Assembly (NCBI RefSeq): GCF_001649575.2
Contig: NC_051450.1
Coordinates: forward strand, 7,168,645-7,232,644
DNA: 64,000 nt
Direction of reading: 5' to 3'
Origin: Kryptolebias marmoratus
Taxonomy: Eukaryota; Chordata; Actinopteri; Cyprinodontiformes; Rivulidae
Part shown: positions 46,894 through 57,960 of the stretch, in pieces
How the letters are laid out: every line of letters starts with the position of its first letter
Position numbering within the stretch: position 1 is the stretch's first letter
Notes under the pieces: model-generated
Told to the model about the DNA's origin: nothing
Database searches by the model: none
The model's input: the letters and a program-made list of their open reading frames with translations, nothing else
Made by a program: the position numbers and the translations under genes

Positions 46894-47668
46894 GTAGGTC
46901 CATCCAAACCAGCACACACAAGCGCAAGTTTACAGAGATCTTTTTAGTTTCTTTTTGCCTGATGTAGGGTTGATCTGTAAAGCTGAGGAGACATCGCATG
47001 CTTAGATGGCATCATGTGTTTCGTATTGCTGTGGATGGAGGGATGCAGCAAACCTCACAGCAGAGGAGACTCACTGGGTTGATAATAAGCTGTGTATTGA
47101 CTGACTATCTGCAGTCTGTCTCTGTGTGTCCTTGTATGGAGTTGAAAAATACTTATTTGGTACAAAATGTTCTTGGCAATGGGAGTAATGTTTATCAATT
47201 TGGACCTAAATGCTGACACCCACTGACCAGATTTAAAACTAGGAGACACACTCTGAACATTACTGTCATTTTTTTCCATCCAGTCTACCCAGTCCAGTGC
47301 TCAGTTATGAATGTTGTGTTTGGAAGATGATTAATATGTTGTTAATATGGTGTACTGTTACAGCAGTCTATTGAAAATGTTTGAAACTTGTAGCTATGAT
47401 GTCTTGTTTTCCATAAACAGATCATAATGTGTCATTTCTCTTCATGATCTGATGATGAGAAACAATGTAGTTGTGGACAACATTATGCACAATCTCATGC
47501 TATATCGCAAGACGCCACGCTCACCATATTTTAACTCAATATCTGTTAAATTGGCTGAGTTATATTTGCTTTTTTTTTTTTTTACTGAGGATGAGTTATA
47601 AGTAAAAAGAAGAAAGTCCGGGCGTGCTAGCATGGTGTTAACTGTGACTTTGTGAGTGTGTATGAGTG

Positions 47669-47712
<44 letters not shown>

Positions 47713-47990
47713 TTCAGTAATTAAAAGGACTGAAGATTGTCATTTTCACTTGTTTATTTTTTATATATAAAATAAAGTGCTGCCAGTCCTGACATAACGG
47801 GAGTTAGAGATTTTTTTAAATGGTAAAATACACTTTGTGAACATCGTTAATGTTAACCTCAGCTTAAATTTGATATTATGTAGTATAAACTGAAGCTGGC
47901 TTGATGCCTTTTCTTACACATGAGCTCAGTAGGGCTTTTCTTTCTTTATGTATTTTTTATAATAACCACAAGGGAGGTTCTACTTTCATT
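46894..47990 (+). other. AKAP2 intron 1, proximal
   Basis: A (TG)n microsatellite is at 47673-47711. The remainder is AT-rich with no recognised feature. Confidence 0.5.
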
Positions 47991-48690
47991 TCAAACTGAG
48001 GTCCTCTACCAGAGGCCTGGGATCTTGAGGGTTCTCTTCAGTATCTTAGCTGTTCCTAGGACTTCGCTCTTCTGGACAGAGATCTCTGGGGTTGTTCCTG
48101 GGACCTGTTGGAGCCACTCTTCTAGTTTGGAGGTCACAGCACCAAATGCTCCGATGACCACTTGTACCACTGAGGCCTTGATTTTCCACAACTTTTGTAT
48201 TTTGTCCTTAAGATGAACCAGCCTCTGTCTGAGAGTCCTGTTGGGTTTGAAATGCACCGGGATGTTGTGTTTTGAGAAAATCCTGAGTTTCTCAGCAACA
48301 AAAGGGATGGCAATGTTTTGGGATTTGTTTTTTCTTTTTCTCCCTGTTCCGTTCTGTGACGGGTTTTCTAGTTTGACAAAAGCCCAGATAGAATATCCAT
48401 GTTTGCAGAGCTTTTTTGATGTTTTTGTTCTTTGTCCCTTCTGTCTTTGTGGTGACATGTTCTCTGACACTGGAGCTCTCAAGGCACAACCATGCTTCTG
48501 TCTGTAAAAACTGTCATTATACTCAAAATAAGTGTTGGAAAGACAGAGGTCCAGCAGGGTGCAGATTTTGTCTGGGGTGCAACTGGTCTTGGTTCTTAGG
48601 TTGTAATCTTGTTTGAGTCGTTTCCTGACAGTTTCCGCTGCTTCAGATGCGGGTATACAAATGAAATCACATTGAAAGATACAAGAGTTT
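47990..48690 (-). mobile_element. Penelope-like element fragment joined to another retroelement fragment
   Basis: An open minus-strand frame (48482 down to 48006) first reads HGYSIWAFVKLENPSQ and AEKLRIFSKHNIPVHFKPNR, then TLRQRLVHLKDKIQK. This is the conserved stretch before the GIY-YIG region of Penelope-like elements. From about 48190 downward it changes to VVQVVIGAFGAVTSKLEEWL, then EISVQKSEVLGTAKILKRTL and KIPGLW, a sequence common in fish retroelement fragments. The GIY-YIG endonuclease itself is absent. Confidence 0.65.
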
Positions 48691-48976
48691 GTCCTGGAGC
48701 CAGTATCAAATGTTGAAATTTGTTTGCAAAATTCACGGAGCTAAAATACCGGCAAGATATTCAGAAATTTTATATGATACAGAGTTTATGCTGCTGACGA
48801 TGGGTCTGAATGGTGTTCCTTCTTTGTGTATTCAGGAAATTCATATAAACATGGAGTAGCTGCCCCCGGATACAGGCTGTGGTAAAATGATTGACTGATT
48901 ACTTTGTCCAGCATGTGTGCATTTGTAATTAGGAAGTGACCTTAGGGGCTTATTTCCTCTTAATGACAGTTCTGTC

Positions 48977-49019
<43 letters not shown>

Positions 49020-49055
49020 GAGGAGGTATCAATTTAACACACACACAGCAGTATT
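48691..49055 (+). repeat. AKAP2 intron sequence with (TG)n microsatellite
   Basis: (TG)n at 48984-49016. The rest is unassigned. Confidence 0.6.
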
Positions 49056-49400
49056 TGTGCAGTTTGTTAAATCTGAAGCAGATCTATCAGACATGATTTC
49101 TTTGATGTGTCTACAGTAACTCATGATGATTTGGTGACGTTTGACAGTAGTGCAACAACTGTGAGCATTTTGTGTCGTCTTTGTGCAGTTTGTTACACCT
49201 GCAGCCGACCTCTTGGACATGATTTCTTTGCTGGTGATCTACTGCAACATTAGTGTTTGTGCAGTTTGTTCACAGCAGCCTGTGTGCAATAGCAATGTTT
49301 GAGGACTTTGTCACATCTAAAGCAGATCTCTTGGACATGATTTTGTTGTTGATGATTTATGGTAACTAATGATAATCCTCGTTGATGATTACAGGGAGAG
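49056..49400. repeat. Three imperfect tandem units of about 120-130 bases
   Basis: GTGCAGTTTGTTA(A/C)A..CTG(A)AGC(A/C)GA begins units at 49056 and 49184, and CTAAAGCAGATCTCTTGGAC marks a third at about 49316. Each continues with GGACATGAT or GACATGATTTCTTTG and a GTGATCTACTGCAAC/GATGATTTATGGTAAC phrase. An extra GTTTGTGCAGTTTGTT is at 49253. Confidence 0.65.
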
Positions 49401-50685
49401 CAACCGCAGAGTCCGCGCCATTTGTGTACAACAATGGCATCTGTGCAGTCTGTGCACTTAGCCTACGACAACAGTGTTTGATACTTAGACATACAGAAAT
49501 AGATTGAAAGGTTTGTTTGTACAGCAGCAGAAAAGTTCAAAATTATAGGCAATAAAAACAATACTCATAGTAAAAATCTATAAACAAACAGTAACTGATG
49601 AGTACAAATTAAGTCAGAGGTGGTAATAATGTCAGTAGTGACAGAAAAAATGAGATTTTGGATACAGGAGGTCAAAACGAGTTTGCTCCACAGGGTAGCC
49701 AGGCTCTCATTTAGAGACAAGGTGAGAAGTTTGGTTATTCAGGATCATTTTTACTCTGCCAGCTGCTATAGTGCCGGCTGAGGAAAATGGACTATTTCAA
49801 AGAAAATTAAAAAGGTCATAAGACGAAGAACTTCTGAAGAAACACATGTTAGAAAACATGAATTGAACAGTAGCTTAGGAAGATTATATGCTATTTTAGT
49901 TACTGGGACTGGTAGGTGGTGTCTTTTTAAACTTGTTTTATTGTTTTTTTGCAAATCTCAATTCTGGCAAAAATCAATAATTCTGTTTTTTGCACTGCAG
50001 CCTGCGCTCAGTCCGACTCATTTTGCCACCATGGGTCACATTTGTCCCAGGATAAATGCAGTTTAAGTCAGATGACATGCTGATAGTGAATATGAAGAAT
50101 GTCATTCAGAATATAAGTGTTCATTTTGTCCAGAAAGAATTGAATTATAGATATCTGGTACATATACTGTATCCAATCTGACTATTAAAAAAGCCACCTC
50201 TTTTTTTTTAAGGATTTTTAAATATTTGAAATGTATTTCTACTACTAGCCTTCACAAAGAACTGTGTGTATTTTAGTTTATTTTAGTAATAATAAGGTCG
50301 TGGATTTGCTTAATCTCAGTTTTGACATCTGAGAATGTTACTGTGAGGAAAAAAGCTGTTATTGAAATCCAAAATAGTATTAAGAGAAAGGAGTGTGATT
50401 CGATTATACGGTATATGAAAATGGCCGCTGCATAAGACACATTGTTGTTTGCTCAGAGAAATATTTGTGGACACACTTCACTTCTTTCTTTTTTCTTTTA
50501 CTTTTCACAATGTCATTTAACTTTCTGCCTCTTCAGACCGCCTTTCCTCACAACCGTCAGACTCCTTCTCAGCAACAGTGGCGCAGCACAAAGGACCACT
50601 CTCCAAGTTGTCAGGACATGCAAACAATCGACAGAAAGCTTGTTCAGAGTGCAAATGGAAAATAACTCATTTTTTACTTTGAGCG
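49401..50685 (+). other. AKAP2 intron 1, unassigned
   Basis: AT-rich sequence with no exon or element recognised. Confidence 0.4.
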
Positions 50686-50689
50686 CTGA

Positions 50690-51075
50690 TGCTGTCCCCA
50701 TGTGAGACATTACATATAGCCCAAATCTGACACAGCTACTGCTGACAGGGTTATTTTATTTTGGGAATCTTTGTTGCGCTCTTGCCTCGCTGATGATTTC
50801 CTGTGTCAAAATATGAGAAAACTGGTCATTAATTAGGTTCTGTCTGTCACTAATGTCATTATTGTATTATTCTAACTATAAAAATGAAAAGCAAACTTTT
50901 TATAGATAGTTTTTTTATATTATTTTTGACCATGAATAGAAAAATGGCTCATATTTTACAATATTCTTTTGTATTTAGAAACAATAATCAAACAGCCACT
51001 CATTTTTTTGTTTTTTTCCACAGTGGTTCCTGATGAGAAAATCCACGTACCAAAACATGCACGGACCCATTTACT
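50690..51075. repeat. Dispersed repeat, paralogous to 13105-13425
   Basis: The collinear blocks TGACAGGGTTATTTT, GCGCTCTTGC, GTGTCAAAATATGAGAAAA, TTTTGACCATGAATAG, TTCCTGATGAGAAAATCCA and CAAAACATGCACGGACC match the order in the intron-1 copy 37 kb upstream. Class unknown. Confidence 0.6.
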
Positions 51076-52440
51076 CAGACTCGTGCAACATTCTTACCAA
51101 GGACGTTAAAATGAAAAAAAAATTATAATAATAACCAAGGCAATGGCGATTACTCACCACTGCAGCAAAACATGTTCACGTGAAGAAATGTTAAAGCTGA
51201 GGATTTGTTTCACACATTCTATAAAAGAAAATAAATCAACCCTGTAGGAGTTTGGTCAAACATATACCAAAGTGATTTTAGCTTATGAATGTAATCTTCA
51301 GGGAATGATGCTCTGGAAGCAGCAGACTACTAAAAATACAAAACAAAAAAAACAGGATTTCTGTTTTCCTTTAGGGTTTGTTTTGTGTGTAAAACAGTTA
51401 TTATTGACACTGAAAATAAAAGCAGTAAAGCTACAGTGAAATGCAAATATATGTCAAAGTTTGTTGGAGTTTTTTTTTAATAGAAGCATTATTTAATTTT
51501 TTATTTTTTTTGAGCTGCAGAAAACTGACAATATTAACTTCCATGAAATTCTAAACAAATATGAACACAAACTCATCAATAAAAGCTGCTCAGCCTTTCA
51601 CTAGTTTAATCAAAGAATTAAAAATATGAGATGTTTTTTTTTTGTTTAGTTTTGTTTTGTTTTTCATTTTTATTATTTACGTTCCCGTTCTTTTGTTCCT
51701 CTGGGTTATTTCTCATGCCATTTAAATTCTGCCCTGCTTCCTATCACATTTAGCAGTCTGCTGATGAGGTGGTGAGGGGGAGGTGGGGGAGGTGACAGCT
51801 GAGCATTGCAGTAAGTGTCAGGCCTGCCGATGGTTTCCATGGTGCTCAGTCTGTTGCGCGCACGTGTCCCTGTAGGAGCCCGTGTGCACACTTGTATATG
51901 TATGTGCGTAGACATTTTTTATTAACTGTCTTGAAGAAAAACAAAGGCAGAATTCCAAGGGTGTTGGTTAGGGTTACATTGGTAAAATACCATTAGAGGT
52001 AGGTTCCTTTTACACAGGATGATGAGCTTAAAATGCTCTCCACGGTCTATTAAAACGTGGCTGGCAGAGGTGAAGGTAGACAACTGACTGGGGCTCAAGA
52101 TACTAAGGGACTGAAAAAAACACCTAATAAGCTAACAGATAAATTTAAATGTCTCCATTTGTATTGCTAAATGTTTGCTGATTGTGTTAAATATGTGCTT
52201 TAAAACAAGATAACACAGCTCCCCATTGTCCTGGCAAAATGAACTGTTTTGCAGTTACACTACAGGCTGATGAACAAGAGATGAAAAGAGAAGGCCAGAA
52301 GAGAAAAGTGGAAATTATTTGCAAAACTACCAACAGTAAAAAGGTTTTTTTCAGTTTAGCCACTGACAACATAAGACACAACACGAAATGACAAGATGCT
52401 GCATGTAAGAGCACTTCTGTTAGCATAGCTAATGCTAATT
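51076..52440 (+). other. AKAP2 intron 1, unassigned
   Basis: A G-rich stretch (51763-51794, GGTGGTGAGGGGGAGGTGGG then GGAGG) could form a quadruplex. Nothing else is assignable. Confidence 0.4.
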
Positions 52441-52444
52441 AGCT

Positions 52445-53165
52445 ACGGTAAATATGCTAATTAAAGATAAAATTTGGTATGGTAGAAGCTGACAGTTGGC
52501 GGGGTCAACATTAATCACCTTCGATACGGCAACAACACAGCTCTCCTAGCAACAGCTTAAGAAGACTTGCAGGGTCTCCTTGACAAAGTTTTGGAATCCA
52601 GAGCAGAAATTGGGCTCTGGTTTAACTGTGCCAGTCGACAGCGATCAGCAAGACTCCAGACAAGCTAAGTTGTCTCTTAAAAATTGTCAGTGAAGTTATT
52701 TAGGCAGCTTGATTATGTGTGATCCGAAATGTAAGATCGAAATTCAAAAGAGAATTGCTGTCGCAAAAAAGAAATTTCAAGATATGACCTCTATTATCAT
52801 CAACAGAAGCCTATCGATGAAGCCTCAAATCAGGGTGCTCAAGTTCTAATTATGGTCAGTTTTGACGTATGAGTGTGAGACATGGACGCTCTCTGCAGAT
52901 CTCAGAAAGAACATAAATGCTGCTGAATTGTGGATTTCTGAGAAGGATCCTGAAAATCTCGTACTTGGGCCATGTAACCAACACAGAGGTTCTTAGACAA
53001 GTCAATATGAAACAGGAACTAATGTTAGTGAAAATGGAAAGGCAGATGTGCTTCGTTAGGGACGTCATTTGAAAGGGGTCGATAAAATGTCTGGTTTTAC
53101 AGGGAAAATTTGAGGTGAAATGGGCAGGAGGAAGACAACAAGCAGAATTTCTAAATAAATTAAAA
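52445..53165 (+). mobile_element. Decayed LINE fragment (reverse transcriptase C-terminal part)
   Basis: A frame-shifted plus-strand translation reads AKCKIEIQKRIAVAKKKFQD, then RVLKF, LTYECETWTLSADLRKNINA and a WFLRRILK-like block with LGHVTNTEVL. The ...CETW(T/A)L.. phrase is the conserved thumb-region motif of many LINE reverse transcriptases. It has stops and shifts throughout, and its ends are not defined. Confidence 0.6.
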
Positions 53166-53780
53166 ATTTAGTGCAACACAAACTGTAACACCAATGTTTT
53201 TACCTAGATTAGAGATCGTCATGACCACCAATGCATGTAACATCATTAAAACAAATAGTCCCATCTGGATTCTGACCCCTGTTAAACCCTATTTAGATGT
53301 TCATCCAATTAATACTCTGTGAGAGTTCCATTAAAAGCCATTCAGTGGGTAATGAAGTATTTCACAAATACACACACACACACAAAGGCAAAACATTTTT
53401 GCGTGCCTTTCAGCATTTGGCAACAGGTGATAATTATAACACCCATATCACAAGTAGTCAACCATAAACCAGATCCTAAACGGAAATTTAATGTGAGGTA
53501 ACAACCTCTTCACAAAAATCTTGGATAAAATTGGAGTGAAGTGGAGCTGGATCTGAAATTTGCTGAACTACTAAATGTGTTTAAACACTAACTTCTTGGC
53601 AGTGAACTGTGACACATAAAGAGAGGAGGTTCTGACTGCGAATGTCTGGGCTGACCATCTGAAAAATAGTCTTCAAGAAATGAGTTTCTGAGAAAGCAGC
53701 AATTTCCTCGAAGGATGTCAGAGATTTCAATAAAATGTGTTGAAAAGGCAGCTGATAGGAGTTAACAAGAAGATATAAAG
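53166..53780 (+). other. AKAP2 intron 1 with a dispersed-repeat copy
   Basis: 53285-53385 carries AGATGTTCATCCAATTAATA and the GGTAATGAAGTATTTCACAA phrase of the dispersed family at 36.9 and 41.66 kb, followed by a small (CA)n. The rest is unassigned. Confidence 0.4.
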
Positions 53781-53785
53781 AGCTA

Positions 53786-54626
53786 CAGTTAAAACCAGAT
53801 GTTTACGTCCAATATACAAAAAGACAATGAACCATTTTTTTTTCTCACCTTTTAATCTTAAATCAGCCTAAACCTTTCCTGTTAGGATCACCAAAATGAT
53901 TTATATTTCTAAATACTCAAATAAATATTTTGTGCTCTTTAAAGATTACGAACAATAAGATTAAAATGCCAATTTTAGAAAGCCAAGATAATGATGATAA
54001 TGATGCTTTGGAAGCTTTTGATTGGTTAGTTGACAACATTCGAGTTAAATGGATGCACACCTGCGTTTGTATTTAACACACTGCCTCTTTGACGTCATTG
54101 GGAAGTTAAAAGAAATCAGCACAGATATCAGAAAGAGAATTATCGACCTCCACAGCTCTGGTTCATCTTTGGGTACAATTTCCAGATACCTTAAGGTTCA
54201 TCAGTTCTAATAGTTCTACACAAGTATAAACGTCCTGCCATCATAGTGCTCAGGAAGGAAACAGGTTCTGTGTTCCTGAGATTAATGTGTTTTAATGTGA
54301 AATCCCAAAACAAAAGCTAAAAATATTGTGAAGACGCTGCTAAAGCAAAATCCCAACAAAAACTATTTGGAGAAGCCTGTTGAAGGAAACCCAAGTCAGA
54401 CAGTTTAAAGGCAATGATGCCAAATACTAAGATAATGACTGAAAACTTGTGACTTTGAAGAAAGTAAAACATTCTTCCTCTCAATAATCGGGCATTTAAC
54501 AAATAGAAGTAATTCTGTGAATCCTAACAGACCTAAAACAGGGAAAGTTTAGTCTGATTTGATGTCAGACAGTGAGAAAAAAAAATGGTTATGTGTCTTT
54601 TATACAGTGTATGGAAACATTGTATA
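53786..54626 (+). mobile_element. Internally deleted Tc1-like transposon
   Basis: The left end CAGTTAAAACCAGATGTTTA follows a TA dinucleotide (53784-53785). The right end near 54592-54620 (GTGTCTTTTATACAGTGTAT then GGAAACAT) is its inverted counterpart, but it is truncated before the terminal bases. Inside, 54108-54200 encodes the paired-like helix-turn-helix start KEISTDIRKRIIDLHSSGSS, then LGTISRYLKVHQF, of a Tc1 transposase. The catalytic region is missing. This is an inactive remnant. Confidence 0.8.
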
Positions 54627-55900
54627 TGTCCTCAACCTTACAGCAACAGTGCTGCAGTTGGAGAAACAGGTTGAACAAAAAAAAAAAAAAAAAAAACATT
54701 TCAAGGGAAATTTCAGTGGGTTGCCTTGGTGGGCGGCAGCAACCACGAGCACAGGAGAATTCACTTGTGTTTCTGTTCATTTGCATGTCTCAAGGAGACA
54801 CTTGTGTTGAAAAGGATGAAAACAGTTTGAATTTTTTACCTAACTGCCCCCAGTTTTTCTGAGATTTTAAATTTTAAAACGTGAGAGGGGGATAGTAAAA
54901 ATCCGCTCCAGTTGCACATTAAACTCCCAGAAATCATTTCAAACATATTTGCTCAACAACTCTGCAGACTGTGTTTTTGTTGTTGTTTTGTCTGTCCTCA
55001 TAAAATGCTCTCCATGATAGATGAAGAAAGAGCGTGAGCACTGGGAAAATAAATGTTTGTACTGAATGGATTTTAAAGGGTCTTTTTCTGAGGCCAAGAG
55101 GTGCAGGAGAGCCAAGAGAGTCGCTTTATCTTAAAAACACAAAAAATGGTGTTTCATCATCAGACTTTGTTTAAGAACAGGAGAGGAAAAAAGAAAAAGA
55201 AGAGCTGAATGATGACAAGTGTGAAAGACACCCGAGTCCTGAAGAACAGGTGAAGATTAAGAAGATTTTCACATTTCGTCAGAGTTTCAAAAGTAACTTT
55301 TGTCACATAAGATCAGAGGAAACTATGAAACATGTATTGATTTATTAACATTCTAATTTATTTCAAGTCGTGCTCCTAACACAAAACATACATAAAATAG
55401 CATTTAAACAAAATTTGTGTTTTACTCTTTTATATTCATATTTTTAAAAGGCAGTCTGTTTCACTTGTAAATAATTACTGCAAAACCTTTGTATGAAAAA
55501 AATCCCAAAATGTTGTGGTTTGACTGTATTTCAAGATTTTCACAAAACATAACAACAGGTTTTCACCACCACCTTTTTCTGTTTTTTACTTCCTATTTTA
55601 TCATGGACAAATTTAGTGGTTTCCCCACACTTAAGATAGTATTTAATTTATTCTCAAGTAGTGGACATATAGCTTGCAGTAGTGGCCACACATGGTTCTG
55701 ACTATTTCCTGAATGTTTATCAGCTCCTGAGCGACAGTTTATTTGCTGATCTGTAACCAGATGATGTTTCTGCATTTTAAACATGCATTGAACACAAGAA
55801 CCTTCTACAGATAAACAGCCTGAGTGTAACCACATATGCATGCTGACTGAAAAAGGCAACAGATCCCTGATACGTGGTGAAGAAGGGCACAACAAGCTGT
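54627..55900 (+). other. AKAP2 intron 1, unassigned
   Basis: Contains a 20-base A-run at 54677-54696 and AT-rich sequence. No feature is recognised. Confidence 0.4.
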
Positions 55901-55904
55901 GTTT

Positions 55905-56150
55905 AATTGTTACCTCTGCCAAGGAGATTATGTTTTTGGTAGTCTTGGTTTGTTTGTTTGTTTGCATGTCTGTTGACAGGACTACTTAAAAAACTAATAA
56001 ACAGATTTGGATTAAATTTTGAGGAAATGTTAGTCTTGTAAAAAAAAAAACAAGTAATTACATTTTAGTGGTGATCCTACAATTTTTTTGATGACCCTAT
56101 ACTATGGCCTTGGTGGAGATTTGAGCTCTCCGAGTGCTTCAAGTTTTTTG
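55905..56150 (+). repeat. Copy of the widespread CTCTGCCAAGGAG element
   Basis: It begins TTACCTCTGCCAAGGAGATT and GTTTGTTTGTTTGCATGTCT, and ends GGCCTTGGTGGAGATTTGAG and CTCTCCGAGTGCTTC. This is a dispersed non-coding element family that I recognise from many fish and other animal genomes. The CCAAGGAG and CCTTGGTGG ends are roughly inverted, so a foldback DNA element is plausible. Confidence 0.6.
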
Positions 56151-56169
56151 TTAGAGATATTGACTCACA

Positions 56170-56650
56170 GTGAGATGATTGCAGACCTCCCACCGGGAGC
56201 GTTTTTGTGTGGAGGTCACATGTTTTCCCTGTAACCAAACCATGCATGTCAGGTTAACTGGTAACTATGAGGTGCGCCTGACAGTTTAGATCAGGGGTGG
56301 GCAATCCTGGTCCTTGAGGGCCACTATCCTGCATGTTTTACTTGTTTCTCTGCTCCAACACACCTGATTTAAATCAATGGGTGATTAACAGGCTTCTGCA
56401 GAACATGAAGAGGTAATTTAACCACTGAATCAGATGTGTTGGAGCAGGGAAACAAGAAAAACATGCAAGACAGTGGCACTTGAGGACCAGGGTTTCCTAC
56501 CCCTGGTTTAAATGGTTGTTTGTCTCGTTTGTCTCTATGTGACCCAGTGATTGACTTACAACCTGTCCAGGGTGTCCCCCACCTCCCACACAGTGCCCAC
56601 TGGAGATAGGAGCCAGCTCCTCGTGACCCTAAATCGAAAAGATGGATAGA
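56170..56650 (+). mobile_element. SINE interrupted by a hAT MITE
   Basis: The outer SINE (V-SINE/Mermaid-like) reads GGAGCGTTTTTGTGTGGAGG to ACTGGTAACTATGAGGTGCG, and resumes at GTTTGTCTCTATGTGACCCA, CAACCTGTCCAGGGTGTCCC, to TCGAAAAGATGGATAG. It is split by a 214-base hAT MITE at 56292-56505 (CAGGGGTGGGCAATCCTGGT ... GGTTTCCTACCCCTG). The 8-bp flanks are GTTTAGAT and GTTTAAAT (7 of 8). Confidence 0.85.
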
Positions 56651-56869
56651 TATTTATACTGCTATGGTATTCATTTAAAAGAGACAACCAACAACATGAC
56701 AACCATGCCCTTACAAAAAAAAGAAAAAAAAAAAAACAAGTGAAAATCAGATGTAAAAACAGTGTGATGTTGAGACATGATTTCCACATGTGACTGTGTA
56801 TGATACACGGTTTGCACATGTTTTATTTCCCATGTTAACTTAAAACAAAAGTACAAATCTCCAATCTCT

Positions 56870-57500
56870 AACACCCTCTAGCAGTTTTGCTTCCAGGACT
56901 GTCCTTTGTTTAGCTCCATCCTCCTTCCCATCAGCTCTGACCAGTTTCCCTGTATCTGCTGAAGAAAAGCATCCCTACAGCATGATGTTGCCACCACCAT
57001 GTTTCACAGTGAGGATTATGTGTTCAGGGTGAAGTGCAGTGTTTGTTTTCTGCCACACATAGCATTTTGCATTTCGGACAAAAAGGTGACTTTTGGCCTG
57101 ATCTGAGCAGAGCAGCTTCTTTCACGTTTGCTGGTTCCCCACAAAGCTTGTAGCAAACTGCAAACAGGACCTCTTATGGGTTTTTTATCAAAAAATGCTT
57201 TCTTCTCATCACTCTTCCATAAAGGACAGATTTGTGGAGTTCAGGATTATAAACTGTCTTGAGGACAGATTGTCTCTCTTGAGCTGTGGATCTCTGCAAC
57301 TCCTCCAGAGTTACCATAGGCTTCTTGGAATAAAGCTCTCCTTGCCCCGCCTGTCAGTTTAAGTGGACGGTCATGTCTTGGTAGGTTTGCAGTAGTTCTG
57401 TACTCTATTCATTTTCAGATGACAGATTGAACAGTGGCTCTGTGAGATGTGTATGGTTATAATGTACCCACATGCACAAACGTTTTTGAGTTTTTTCCTA
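56870..57500 (-). mobile_element. Tc1-like transposon remnant, antisense
   Basis: The plus-strand phrases are antisense to a Tc1 transposase: CAGCATGATGTTGCCACCAC, CATGTTTCACAGTGAGGAT, CTTCCATAAAGGACAGATTT, GAGCTGTGGATCTCTGCAAC, TCCTCCAGAGTTACCATAGG and GGTCATGTCTTGGTAGGTTT. The minus-strand reading has stops. The element lies within AKAP2 intron 1 in opposite orientation. Confidence 0.8.
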
Positions 57501-57519
57501 AGAACTATTAACAACCACA

Positions 57520-57960
57520 TGTGTCATGTATGTCAGTATTTTGGGGTTTTGGTTCTTTGTTTGTTTCTTTGTTTGGTGTATTTTTGGTGTTGTTTTGGTT
57601 TAGTTGTCTTTTGGGTTTCTGTGTCACCATTCACGTCTCCAGTAATTTTCCGGTCACGCCTGCCACGCCCACCACACCTGTTTCTCGTCATGTCCTCAGC
57701 TGCGACCCATTGTCATCTCTCCCTCTGTTCTTTAAAAGTCAGTCTCTGCTCATCTCTCGTCACTGGGTCAATCCTCTCGTTTTGTTTATGTTTATCGTCT
57801 CCACACGCCTTGCCTTGCCATTTTGGATTTTGTTATTGTTTGTTTTTGCTGCCATGCAAGCCTTTTGTTTTGTTTATATTTTAATAAATTAATTTCATTT
57901 TTAAAGATGAGTGTGCGTTCTGGGTTACAGTGGACTGCTACCAAAAGTCATAACGCACTA
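57520..57960 (+). repeat. LTR-like dispersed repeat, copy C
   Basis: The layout is as in copies A and B: a TGTCATG start near 57522, T/G-rich first half, TTCTTTAAAAGTCAG TATA-like site near 57729, GCTGCCATGCAAGCCTTTTG, poly(A) signal AATAAATTAATTT near 57884, and GAGTGTGCGTTCTGGGTTAC near the end. Long open frames over this block reflect T/C-rich composition, not a gene. Confidence 0.5.

Noticed and set aside
46670..46897. 75-codon frame in the GC-rich block as the AKAP2 N-terminus
   Set aside because: It would leave the exon in phase 2 while the AKAP2 acceptor is in phase 0.
57447..57892. Hydrophobic frames of 123-145 codons as membrane proteins
   Set aside because: They lie in the T/C-rich LTR-like copy C; similar frames occur over copy A at 1067-1497.
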